NCBI GenBank assembly: GCA_030635045.1
Contig: DAOVZP010000034.1
Location: 1 to 9,747, forward strand
Direction: 5' to 3'
Source: Bacteroidota bacterium
Lineage (GTDB): Bacteria; Bacteroidota; Bacteroidia; Bacteroidales; B18-G4
Length of the DNA: 9,747 nt
Shown one piece after another: positions 1-6,774 of the stretch (its first letter is position 1; every line of letters starts with the position of its first letter). The notes under the pieces are model-generated. The model was not told where the DNA came from, did not search any database, and was given only the letters and a program-made list of their open reading frames with translations. Both the position numbers and the translations under genes were made by a program.

Positions 1-783
1 CAACACATCAAGGGCAGCGCCATAGACTTTTCCCGAATGCAATGCATCGACGAGGTCTGAAGTCTTAACGACCTTACCCCGGGAAGTATTGATCAGCAGG
101 ATGTCCTTACGGAATTTTTCAAGATACTTATTGTCAACAAGGTATAGCGTTTCCTCAGTTAAGGGAACATGAAGGCTGAGAATATCGGCTTCCTCAAAGA
201 TCTCATCCATGCCGGCTTCAGTGGCATGCTTGTCTGAGAACCCCTCCTTGTACTTATCATAAGCCAGGATCCTGCAATCGAAACCGGCCAGTTTTTTCGC
301 AAACGCACTGCCCGTATTGCCATATCCAATGATGCCAACAACCTTCCCTTCCAATTCAACACCACGGTTTTCTTCCCTTTTCCAGACCCCATTTCTTACC
401 TCTGCATCTGCTATAAGCATCCTGTTCATCAGGACCAGGAGCATCCCCGTTGCATGTTCCCCCACAGCATTTCTGTTTCCCTCCGGGGCATTATAGCAAC
501 GGATCCCCACTGACTCCGCATAATCAATGTCGATACCTTCCATGCCTGCCCCTACCCTGCCGATAAATGCAAGGTTTTTTGCAAGCGACAACAATTCCCT
601 GTCAAGTTGAAAGCGGCTCCTGACAATGATCCCGGAGTAATTAGCAATGATATGCTTCAAACGATCCCTGCTAAGATCATGGAAGTAATCACAGCTAAAA
701 CCGGCATCTGTAAGGCCTTGCTCCAGCGCCGGGTGATTGGTGTCAAGCAAGATGACTTTATTATTAAAAGTTTTGTTTTGCAT
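1..783 (-). CDS. D-isomer-specific 2-hydroxyacid dehydrogenase, C-terminus cut by window edge
   Basis: An open frame of 261 codons starts at the ATG at 783-781 and runs off the left edge without a stop. The protein belongs to the NAD-dependent D-2-hydroxyacid dehydrogenase family, cytoplasmic enzymes that interconvert 2-hydroxy and 2-keto acids; 3-phosphoglycerate dehydrogenase (SerA) is the best-known member. Visible marks are the family stretch GRVGAGMEGID at about residues 76-86, the nucleotide-binding loop GYGNTG at 153-158, an acidic Asp176 at the end of the second Rossmann strand (expected for NAD rather than NADP), and INTSRG at 231-236 carrying the substrate-binding Arg235. The catalytic Glu and His, and any ACT domain, lie outside the window. 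The substrate is therefore not determined, although phosphoglycerate is plausible. The start lies 2 bases after the stop of the upstream gene, so the two are very probably co-transcribed and translationally coupled. Confidence 0.9.
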   Translation of the reverse strand, partial: MQNKTFNNKVILLDTNHPALEQGLTDAGFSCDYFHDLSRDRLKHIIANYSGIIVRSRFQLDRELLSLAKNLAFIGRVGAGMEGIDIDYAESVGIRCYNAPEGNRNAVGEHATGMLLVLMNRMLIADAEVRNGVWKREENRGVELEGKVVGIIGYGNTGSAFAKKLAGFDCRILAYDKYKEGFSDKHATEAGMDEIFEEADILSLHVPLTEETLYLVDNKYLEKFRKDILLINTSRGKVVKTSDLVDALHSGKVYGAALDVL

Positions 784-785
784 TA

Positions 786-1937
786 TCAGTCATTGATAAA
801 ATCTTCATCCCAGATAATCCCTTTCAGCAGGGATTTTAATTCCTTCCCGGCCCGGTAGATCATTTCAGCATTTTGGGGGAATTTCTTTTTAGGTTTATCC
901 AGAATATCTTGGATCTCGGGCGGGCAGGCAAACATGTCGCCGGTGGCGGTGGCGGTTTTATTCTCAAATACCGATCGTGCAGTTACCGGCACAATAAACA
1001 AAACCTTGCCCGACTGTTGATCGATATACTTAAGCTTGCATTTGATCACGGCAGTCTTTATCTGGTAGATCTCCTTGATCTTACATTTGTTGAAATCAGG
1101 ATGTTTCTTGTCCTCTTCCAGTTTGGATTTATCCTCATACGAATCTGCAAAACTGCCGGGGTTTTTATGCGAGGCTGTATACTCCTTCTCATTGACAGTA
1201 CCCGGTGTAACATTCACAGTGGTAATATCGACGGCAAGGATCAATGAATAATGCTGTCCGGGCTCAGCCTTCACTACATAGTCCAGGTATTGCTTCTCCA
1301 TATTTGTTAAGGCGAAGTTCTCCATTTCAGCAATAAAATCCGGTGGCAGGGTAGCATTGCTAAGGTTGTTGATCTCAAGCCTGGCCAGTGTTGCACTGCT
1401 GCCGATCGATTGCCGCAGCAGCTTCTCCACGTCCATGTATTCACTGCGCAGTTTAGTGATTATCAGCAATTCGGCATAAGCCTGTCCTGCATCTGCTTTC
1501 TTATTGGTTTTCAGGAGGCTGATGGAATGTGCATAAAGGTAGGCAACCGCATTATTACGGGCTGCCTCCATGTCTTCACTATAATCAACAGGACGGATGT
1601 TTACCATATCGCGCCGAAGTTGCTCACTAATGCGGGAAAGGAGCATATATCGATTCTGCAATTTTGCATATGCCACGAACACATCAAACCAGATCGCAGG
1701 ACTGCCCGTAGCCTTCAGCTCCAACAGTGTATTCAGGTCATTCTCATTAGCCGTTTCATATGCATGCTTAAGTGAAGCATACAGATCATCTTTATTGCCC
1801 TTCCCATCGGCAAGCTTGTCGACACAAACTTCTATCGCCTTGTCGTATTCACCTTTATTAATGAGCTTTTTGGGTGATTGCGCATTAAGCAATAAAGGAA
1901 AGGCAATTACGAGAAGCAGTATATATCTCTTCATCAT
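786..1937 (-). CDS. Exported helical-repeat protein of unknown function
   Basis: This is a 383-residue protein that I do not recognise. It begins with an export signal: two Met, Lys-Arg, a hydrophobic core ILLLVIAFPLLL, and NAQ before a likely cleavage site. There is no lipobox Cys, so a soluble periplasmic or secreted location is likely. The N-terminal half looks helical and TPR-like (GEYDKAIEVCVDKL at about 29-42; a second helical stretch at about 126-172). The C-terminal half looks more beta-rich, with charged Lys/Glu segments near 275-300 and a Lys-rich patch before the end. No catalytic motif is evident. The frame stays open upstream to a TTG at 1991, but that start would lie upstream of the promoter-like box at 1957-1964 and would bury the signal peptide, so ATG 1937 is preferred (ATG 1934 is equally possible). 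It ends in TGA, 2 bases before the dehydrogenase start. Confidence 0.8.
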   Translation of the reverse strand: MMKRYILLLVIAFPLLLNAQSPKKLINKGEYDKAIEVCVDKLADGKGNKDDLYASLKHAYETANENDLNTLLELKATGSPAIWFDVFVAYAKLQNRYMLLSRISEQLRRDMVNIRPVDYSEDMEAARNNAVAYLYAHSISLLKTNKKADAGQAYAELLIITKLRSEYMDVEKLLRQSIGSSATLARLEINNLSNATLPPDFIAEMENFALTNMEKQYLDYVVKAEPGQHYSLILAVDITTVNVTPGTVNEKEYTASHKNPGSFADSYEDKSKLEEDKKHPDFNKCKIKEIYQIKTAVIKCKLKYIDQQSGKVLFIVPVTARSVFENKTATATGDMFACPPEIQDILDKPKKKFPQNAEMIYRAGKELKSLLKGIIWDEDFIND

Positions 1938-1956
1938 CGTAGGTATTACTGTTTTA

Positions 1957-1964
1957 CAAAGATA
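1957..1964 (-). promoter_or_regulatory. Candidate Bacteroidota -7 box for the exported protein and dehydrogenase pair
   Basis: The minus strand reads TATCTTTG, a full match to the TAnnTTTG -7 consensus of the Bacteroidota primary sigma factor. Transcription would begin near 1950, leaving a leader of about 13 bases before the ATG at 1937. A TTG candidate for the -33 element lies about 24 bases upstream, slightly further than usual. The box also argues against the TTG start at 1991. Confidence 0.5.
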
Positions 1965-2074
1965 ATGCTTGTTATGGAGAAATAACCCCAAACAAAAGCG
2001 TTATTATTCGCCATAACAGCATGGAATCAGATACCAATTCCTTGCCAAAATGAATGTGTAACAAAAATTTAACG

Positions 2075-2082
2075 TAATTTCG
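2075..2082 (+). promoter_or_regulatory. Weak candidate -7 box for the RND exporter
   Basis: TAATTTCG matches TAnnTTTG with one mismatch and lies 26 bases before the chosen ATG at 2109. A second one-mismatch candidate, TACGTTTC at 2087-2094, is rather close to the start codon. No TTG is found at the expected -33 distance. A promoter is expected here because the neighbouring gene is divergent, but the exact box is uncertain. Confidence 0.25.
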
Positions 2083-2108
2083 TGTGTACGTTTCGAACCG
2101 AGGGAATT

Positions 2109-4538
2109 ATGCGCATGTGGAATTATCTGGTAAGGTTGATTTTACGTAACAGGCTAACGAACCTGATCGTAATACTTTTGATAACCATATTCATGGGATG
2201 GCAGGCCACGAAGGTCAAGATGTCGTATGAGATGATGCGCATGCTTCCTGAGTCTGATACTACCAGTATTGCCTACGAAGAATTCAAAAACCTGTTTGGC
2301 CAGGATGGGAGTGTTATGTTCGTGGGCCTCCAGGATGAACGTATCTACGATCTTCAGGAATTTAACGATTGGTCAGAGCTCTCCTGGGAGATCTGCCAGA
2401 TCGATGGAGTACAGGAAGTACTCTCCATCGGAAAGATCTATAACGTGGTGAAGAACGACAGCACCGGCCTTCTCGACTTCCTTCCGCTCATACAGGAAAA
2501 ACCGGAGCATCAGGAAGAACTTGACAGCCTGAGGGATGTGATATACTCTCTTCCTTTTTACGATGGGCTGCTGTACAATAAAGAAAGTCATGTTACCATG
2601 ATCATGGTGACCCTCGACAAGGAAAAGCTTAATACCAAGAGCAGGGTGCAGCTGATCGATGACATCAAAAACCTGATCGATGATTTCGGCGAGAAATATG
2701 AACAGGAGATGCATTATTCAGGGCTGCCTTTCATCCGTACGATCACTACCAAGATGGTGCAGAATGAATTGTATTTCTTCATCATCATGGCCCTGGTCAT
2801 TGCCTCGGCCATACTGTTGCTGTTCTTCAGATCGGGGAAAGCTGTATTCTTTACCATGCTCATTGTAGCCATCACAGTAGTCTGGGTGATGGGTACCATC
2901 TCAATCTTCCAATACAAGATCACCATCCTTACCGGCATTCTTCCACCCCTGCTGGTAGTGATCGTTGTGGAGAATTGTATCTTCCTGCTCAACAAATACC
3001 ATAACGAATATTTGCTGCACGGCAACAAGGTAAAGGCACTATCAAGGGTGGTCACACGTATCGGAAATGCCAACCTGCTAACCAATACCACTACTGCGGT
3101 TGGCTTCGCCGCATTCATTGTTACCGGAAACCAGATATTGACTGAATTCGGGGTGATCGCATCCATCAATATCATGTTTGCCTATATCCTCTCCCTGTTC
3201 CTCATACCCATCTTTTTCAGCTATCTCCCCCCTCCAAAGACGAGGCATACCAAGCACATGGAAAAGTCGCTGGTGGCAAGGATCATTGTAAAAGTGGTGA
3301 GCATCGTCCAAACCAGGAGGAGGATCATATATATCTGTGCAATCATAATGGTAATCGCAGGCGTCTATGGCGTTACCAGGCTGCAGACCACAGGCAACAT
3401 TGTTGACGACATCTCAAAGAAAGACAAACTTTACAAAGACCTTATGTTCTTTGAGGAGCATTTTAAGGGGGTGATGCCCCTGGAGATCTCTATCGATTCA
3501 AAAACTGAGAATGGCGTATTTGCAGACAAGGGAAAAACGCTGTATAAGATCAGGCGGCTCCACAGGCTGATCCAAAAGGATTCGGTGTTCTCTAAATACT
3601 TATCGCGGCCGCTTTCCGTGGTCGATGGCATCAGCTTCCTGTACCAGGCCCATAAGGGAGGGGACCCAAAATATTATGTGCTGCCCCCGCCTGTGCAACT
3701 TGGCGAATTGAACCAGTATACAAGTAGCATGGACAGCACCGGGAACAATCCTTTCCATTCATTTATCGACAGCACCAACAGGATCACAAGGGTAAGCATA
3801 CAAATGGCCAACATTGGCACAAAGGAGATCAAAATGATCACCGAAAGGCTTCGGCCTGAAATTAACAAGATCTTCCCCCCCGATGATTATGACGTGATAC
3901 TCACCGGAACCAGCGTGGTATTCCTTGAGGGCAGCAGCTACCTGGTAAAGAACCTGCTAACCAGCTTATTGCTGGCCTTGGCAGTCATCTCCCTCCTGAT
4001 GGCCCTGCTTTTTACTTCTGCCAGGATGATCATCATCTCCCTGATACCTAACCTCCTTCCACAGCTCATGACTGCTGCCTTGATGGGATATTTAGGCATT
4101 CCCATCAAACCCTCGACCATCCTGATATTCAGCATCGCCCTCGGGATCTCTGTTGACAATGCCATCCACTTCCTGTCGCGATACCGCTTGCAGCTTAAGC
4201 TGAACGACTGGAATATTAAGCCTTCTGTGATTGCAGCACTCAGCGAAACCGGTTACAGCATGATCTACTCGTCGGTGGTCTTGTTTTTTGGTTTTGGCAT
4301 TTTCATACTATCCTCATTTGGCGGGACAGAAGCCCTCGGCTACCTGATCTCCTTTACACTCCTGATAGCGCTTCTGTCGAATTTATTCCTCCTGCCGTCG
4401 CTCCTTCTGAGCCTCGACAAGTACATTACAACAAAGCGCTTTAAAGAGCCCCTTCTCGAGATCTTTGATGAAGAAGAAGATATCGATCTTGATGAGCTGG
4501 AAATAGAGGATCTAGGCGGGCGTGGATCTGCCTCATAA
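2109..4538 (+). CDS. RND-superfamily (MMPL/HAE3-like) exporter, 12 predicted membrane helices
   Basis: The 809-residue inner-membrane protein has the duplicated layout of RND-superfamily exporters. Helix 1 is at about 18-31, a large periplasmic loop at 32-219, helices 2-6 at about 221-372, helix 7 at 404-422, a second loop at 423-610, helices 8-12 at about 614-769, and then a cytoplasmic tail. Family members use the proton gradient to export lipids or other hydrophobic compounds; the substrate here is unknown. The proton-relay positions in helices 4 and 10 appear as VVEN (Glu288-Asn289) and SVDN (Asp683-Asn684), the second within the family-like stretch GISVDNAIHFLSRYR. The tail (785-801) is strongly acidic and ends in a Gly/Ser stretch. 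ATG 2109 is preferred to an in-frame GTG at 2082: GAGGGA precedes it closely and the protein then begins directly with the amphipathic leader before helix 1. ATG 2115 is also possible. The gene for RmlA follows after 67 bases. Confidence 0.88.
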   Translation: MRMWNYLVRLILRNRLTNLIVILLITIFMGWQATKVKMSYEMMRMLPESDTTSIAYEEFKNLFGQDGSVMFVGLQDERIYDLQEFNDWSELSWEICQIDGVQEVLSIGKIYNVVKNDSTGLLDFLPLIQEKPEHQEELDSLRDVIYSLPFYDGLLYNKESHVTMIMVTLDKEKLNTKSRVQLIDDIKNLIDDFGEKYEQEMHYSGLPFIRTITTKMVQNELYFFIIMALVIASAILLLFFRSGKAVFFTMLIVAITVVWVMGTISIFQYKITILTGILPPLLVVIVVENCIFLLNKYHNEYLLHGNKVKALSRVVTRIGNANLLTNTTTAVGFAAFIVTGNQILTEFGVIASINIMFAYILSLFLIPIFFSYLPPPKTRHTKHMEKSLVARIIVKVVSIVQTRRRIIYICAIIMVIAGVYGVTRLQTTGNIVDDISKKDKLYKDLMFFEEHFKGVMPLEISIDSKTENGVFADKGKTLYKIRRLHRLIQKDSVFSKYLSRPLSVVDGISFLYQAHKGGDPKYYVLPPPVQLGELNQYTSSMDSTGNNPFHSFIDSTNRITRVSIQMANIGTKEIKMITERLRPEINKIFPPDDYDVILTGTSVVFLEGSSYLVKNLLTSLLLALAVISLLMALLFTSARMIIISLIPNLLPQLMTAALMGYLGIPIKPSTILIFSIALGISVDNAIHFLSRYRLQLKLNDWNIKPSVIAALSETGYSMIYSSVVLFFGFGIFILSSFGGTEALGYLISFTLLIALLSNLFLLPSLLLSLDKYITTKRFKEPLLEIFDEEEDIDLDELEIEDLGGRGSAS

Positions 4539-4567
4539 GCTGCTTTTTTTTTATTGGCTTAATTCCG

Positions 4568-4575
4568 TATCTTTA
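4568..4575 (+). promoter_or_regulatory. Candidate -7 box upstream of rmlA
   Basis: TATCTTTA matches TAnnTTTG at all but the last base. Transcription would start near 4582, about 24 bases before the rmlA ATG. A TTG lies only about 11 bases upstream, too close for a standard -33 element, so this box is uncertain. It would give rmlA and the polyprenyl synthase a promoter separate from the exporter. Confidence 0.3.
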
Positions 4576-4585
4576 TCTCGCGAGA
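4576..4585 (+). promoter_or_regulatory. Perfect 10-base palindrome at the putative rmlA transcription start
   Basis: TCTCGCGAGA is a perfect palindrome directly after the candidate -7 box, where a repressor site could overlap the transcription start. No second copy was found in the window and no regulator is known, so an operator role is only a suggestion. Confidence 0.2.
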
Positions 4586-4605
4586 CATTAAAACATTAAG
4601 TACTG

Positions 4606-5466
4606 ATGAAAGGAATCATTCTTGCCGGAGGATCCGGCACAAGACTCTATCCCATAAGCATTGCAATCAGCAAACAGCTTATGCCGGTATATGACAAGCC
4701 TATGATCTATTCTCCCCTGTCTATCCTTATGATGGCGGGGATCAAAGACATCCTGATCATTTCGACACCCCACGACCAGGCAAGCTTTCAGCGTTTGCTC
4801 GGAGATGGGAAAAGCCTTGGCTGTAACTTCAGCTATGCTAAGCAGGAGATCCCAAACGGGCTGGCACAGGCTTTTGTGATAGGGGAAGAATTCGTGGGCA
4901 ACGACAAGGTAGCCTTGATCCTCGGTGATAACATTTTCTATGGCGCCGGTCTCCAGACATTGCTGCAAGAGAACAATGACCCCGACGGAGGTATGGTCTT
5001 TGCCTATCATGTGTCAGACCCTGAACGCTATGGTGTTGTTGAGTTTGATGAGAACAATATGGCAATATCAATCGAAGAAAAGCCAAAGGAACCGAAGTCA
5101 AACTTTGCCGTTCCCGGTTTGTACTTTTACGATAACTCAGTTATTGACGTGGCAAAAAATATCCAACCAAGCGCACGTGGAGAATATGAGATCACCGATG
5201 TGAACAGGCACTACCTGAAAGAAAACAAGCTGAAAGTGGGCATCCTGGGAAGGGGCACTGCCTGGCTTGATACCGGTACTTTTTCGAGCCTGATACAGGC
5301 AGGGCAATTCGTGCAGGTTGTTGAAGAAAGGCAGGGACTGAAGATCGGATGCATAGAGGAAGTAGCATATAATATGGGCTTCATCGACAAGGAAGGATTG
5401 AGGGCTGTCACTGAGCCCCTGCTCAAGAGTGGGTACGGGCAATACCTGTTGAACATTATAGAATAA
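4606..5466 (+). CDS. rmlA: Glucose-1-phosphate thymidylyltransferase
   Basis: The 286-residue protein has the normal length for RmlA (RfbA), which joins glucose-1-phosphate and dTTP to give dTDP-glucose and pyrophosphate, the first step towards dTDP-L-rhamnose and other dTDP-deoxysugars. The pyrophosphorylase signature GGSGTRL is at residues 8-14, followed by [12 protein letters not shown] at 22-33. LGDNIFYG at 107-113 contains the Mg-binding Asp108. EEKP is at 157-160, GEYEITDVN at 192-200 and WLDTG at 220-224 with the second Mg-binding Asp222. All key residues appear intact. The start ATG is preceded by an A-rich leader rather than a Shine-Dalgarno sequence, as is common in Bacteroidota. 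No rmlB, rmlC or rmlD lies beside it, so the dTDP-glucose must be used by enzymes encoded elsewhere. The polyprenyl synthase begins 15 bases after its TAA. Confidence 0.95.
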   Translation: MKGIILAGGSGTRLYPISIAISKQLMPVYDKPMIYSPLSILMMAGIKDILIISTPHDQASFQRLLGDGKSLGCNFSYAKQEIPNGLAQAFVIGEEFVGNDKVALILGDNIFYGAGLQTLLQENNDPDGGMVFAYHVSDPERYGVVEFDENNMAISIEEKPKEPKSNFAVPGLYFYDNSVIDVAKNIQPSARGEYEITDVNRHYLKENKLKVGILGRGTAWLDTGTFSSLIQAGQFVQVVEERQGLKIGCIEEVAYNMGFIDKEGLRAVTEPLLKSGYGQYLLNIIE

Positions 5467-5481
5467 AAACGATAAGATACG

Positions 5482-6456
5482 ATGTATACCTACGAAGAAC
5501 TTCTGGAGAAATTCAGCCTTTCCCTGGAGAAAGAAAAATATTCAGGCAAGCCGGCTGAGTTATATGAGCCGATATCCTACATGATGGAACTGGGTGGCAA
5601 AAGGCTGAGGCCCGTATTGCTCCTCATGGCCTGCGATGCCTTTGGCGGTAACATAGAGGAAGCCATGCCCGCTGCCCTAGCTGTGGAAATGTTCCATAAC
5701 TTCACCCTCGTGCATGATGATATCATGGATGGAGCGAATCTCCGGCGCGGAAAAGATACTATCTGGAACATCTGGGGGGAAGACACTGCCATACTGGTTG
5801 GCGATACCATGTTTGCAATGTCGATAGAGTACCTCCTGAAAACCAATCACGCCAGGGTTAATGAAATGCTGGCAACATTCCTTAAAGGTGCCAAAGAGGT
5901 GTGTGAAGGCCAGCAACTTGATATGAACTTCGAGGAGGCAGATAATACAACCATCCCGGATTACCTCGGCATGATCCGTCTGAAAACAGCGGTACTGCTT
6001 GCAAACTCCCTTAAGCTCGGAGCTATTATTGCCAATGCGAAAAAAGAAGACATAGAGAATATTTTCGAGTTTGGGATCAATATCGGATTGTCATTCCAGC
6101 TGAAAGACGATCTGCTCGACGTTTACGGCAGCGTAAATAAATTCGGTAAAATGCCCGGTGGGGATATTCTTTCCGATAAGAAGACCTTCCTGCTCCTGAA
6201 GACACTCACAATTGGTGAAGAAGCTGATAAAAAAACTATTGAAAGCTACATCGGTGAAGGGAAAGAAGATCCTGAACAGAAGATCATGGACATAACCGCC
6301 ATCTACAGCAAGCTAAATATCGACAAGATCACGGTTACCGAGATGGAACGCCATTTCGAACGTGCCGAATACCACATCGGACTTGTCAGCCTGCCCGATG
6401 ACAAGAAAGCGGAATTGATTTCGCTAGCGCAGAAGATGATGTATCGGGATCAGTAG
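5482..6456 (+). CDS. Trans-type polyprenyl diphosphate synthase (probably short-chain, FPP/GGPP)
   Basis: This 324-residue cytoplasmic enzyme condenses isopentenyl diphosphate with an allylic diphosphate to build a linear isoprenoid diphosphate. GGKRLRP at residues 38-44 binds isopentenyl diphosphate. The first Asp-rich motif is DDIMD at 79-83, followed by RRG at 88-90. KT at about 168-169 and the second Asp-rich motif DDLLD at 209-213, preceded by FQLK, complete the active site. All catalytic groups are present. Phe74 sits five residues before the first Asp-rich motif, where a bulky aromatic residue usually limits product length, which suggests C15 or C20 rather than a long quinone side chain. 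Product length by sequence is unreliable. The gene follows rmlA after 15 bases and is probably in its transcript. The TAG stop is immediately followed by the composite repeat at 6457. Confidence 0.92.
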   Translation: MYTYEELLEKFSLSLEKEKYSGKPAELYEPISYMMELGGKRLRPVLLLMACDAFGGNIEEAMPAALAVEMFHNFTLVHDDIMDGANLRRGKDTIWNIWGEDTAILVGDTMFAMSIEYLLKTNHARVNEMLATFLKGAKEVCEGQQLDMNFEEADNTTIPDYLGMIRLKTAVLLANSLKLGAIIANAKKEDIENIFEFGINIGLSFQLKDDLLDVYGSVNKFGKMPGGDILSDKKTFLLLKTLTIGEEADKKTIESYIGEGKEDPEQKIMDITAIYSKLNIDKITVTEMERHFERAEYHIGLVSLPDDKKAELISLAQKMMYRDQ

Positions 6457-6613
6457 GATAGAGGATAGAGAATAGAGAACAGAGGAACAATCGAATAGAG
6501 AACAGAGGAACAAGGAATAAGAATAAGAATAAGAATAAGAATAAGAATAAGAATAAGAATGAGAATAAGAATGAGAAGGAGGAAGGATGTTCTACATTTG
6601 GATTCTCCTGCTG
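6457..6613 (+). repeat. Composite intergenic repeat, copy 1 (7-base units, AATAAG hexamers, conserved tail)
   Basis: Starting at the base after the polyprenyl synthase stop are heptamers GATAGAG (twice), AATAGAG, AACAGAG and GAACAAT. After two bases (CG) come AATAGAG, AACAGAG and GAACAAG, then a single G. From 6516 to 6575 there are ten hexamers: seven perfect AATAAG followed by AATGAG, AATAAG and AATGAG. A short GA-rich stretch leads to TACATTTGGATTCT at 6593-6606 and TGCTG at 6609-6613. Positions 6493-6530 form a perfect 38-base match to the reverse complement of 8853-8890. The same order of parts and the non-repetitive tail recur at 8794-8910, so the two are copies of one element and not independent microsatellites. 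Confidence 0.9.
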
Positions 6614-6615
6614 AA

Positions 6616-6628
6616 ACCAAGCCTTGGT
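6616..6628 (+). repeat. Short inverted repeat, 6-base arms around one base
   Basis: ACCAAG and CTTGGT flank a single C just after the composite repeat. As RNA this would be at best a 4-base stem, and no T-run follows, so it is not a terminator. It could be a protein site or chance. The rest of 6629-6663 is AT-rich with no other structure that I can see. Confidence 0.3.
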
Positions 6629-6663
6629 GGCATGATATTATAAACTCTCAATTATTCACTTAG

Positions 6664-6719
6664 CCATCAGTTATCAGCCACCAGCCACCAGCAACCAGCA
6701 GCCAGCTACCAGCCACTAT
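6664..6719 (+). repeat. Degenerate heptamer array, consensus CCACCAG
   Basis: Eight consecutive 7-base units fill this stretch: CCATCAG, TTATCAG, CCACCAG twice, CAACCAG, CAGCCAG, CTACCAG and a decayed CCACTAT. Most end in CCAG or TCAG while the first three bases drift. A 7-base period cannot stay in one reading frame, which agrees with a noncoding array. It ends about 20 bases before the candidate promoter of the ABC-F gene. The unit is unrelated in sequence to the AATAGAG heptamers upstream but shares their period. Confidence 0.85.
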
Positions 6720-6738
6720 ATTGTATCCATGAATTTAC

Positions 6739-6746
6739 TACTTTTG
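6739..6746 (+). promoter_or_regulatory. Candidate -7 box for the ABC-F gene
   Basis: TACTTTTG is a full match to TAnnTTTG and would place the transcription start near 6753, about 22 bases before the ATG. A TTG at 6721-6723 is a possible -33 element but lies only 15 bases upstream, shorter than the usual spacing of about 17 or more. The box lies between the repeats and the gene, so the ABC-F gene probably has its own promoter. Confidence 0.5.
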
Positions 6747-6774
6747 CCACAAGCAAAAAAGTTTCAATCTTTCA

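Noticed and set aside
873..1775. Several plus-strand open frames of 120-125 codons
   Set aside because: They are antisense to the exported protein gene, overlap one another in different frames and show no recognisable protein features.
1938..1991. Longer N-terminus for the exported protein from a TTG start
   Set aside because: It would place a signal peptide internally and start upstream of the best promoter box; ATG 1937 or 1934 fits better.
2082..2108. GTG start giving nine more residues to the RND exporter
   Set aside because: It overlaps the candidate -7 box, while ATG 2109 has a purine-rich GAGGGA just upstream and gives a normal N-terminus.
4539..4552. Run of nine T (4544-4552) after the exporter stop as a rho-independent terminator
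   Set aside because: No stable hairpin lies directly before it. AGGC at 4514-4517 and GCCT at 4530-4533 could pair, but they are inside the coding sequence and end 10 bases before the T-run.
6457..6719. Possible CRISPR array
   Set aside because: The units are 6-7 bases with no spacers, and there are no cas genes in the window.
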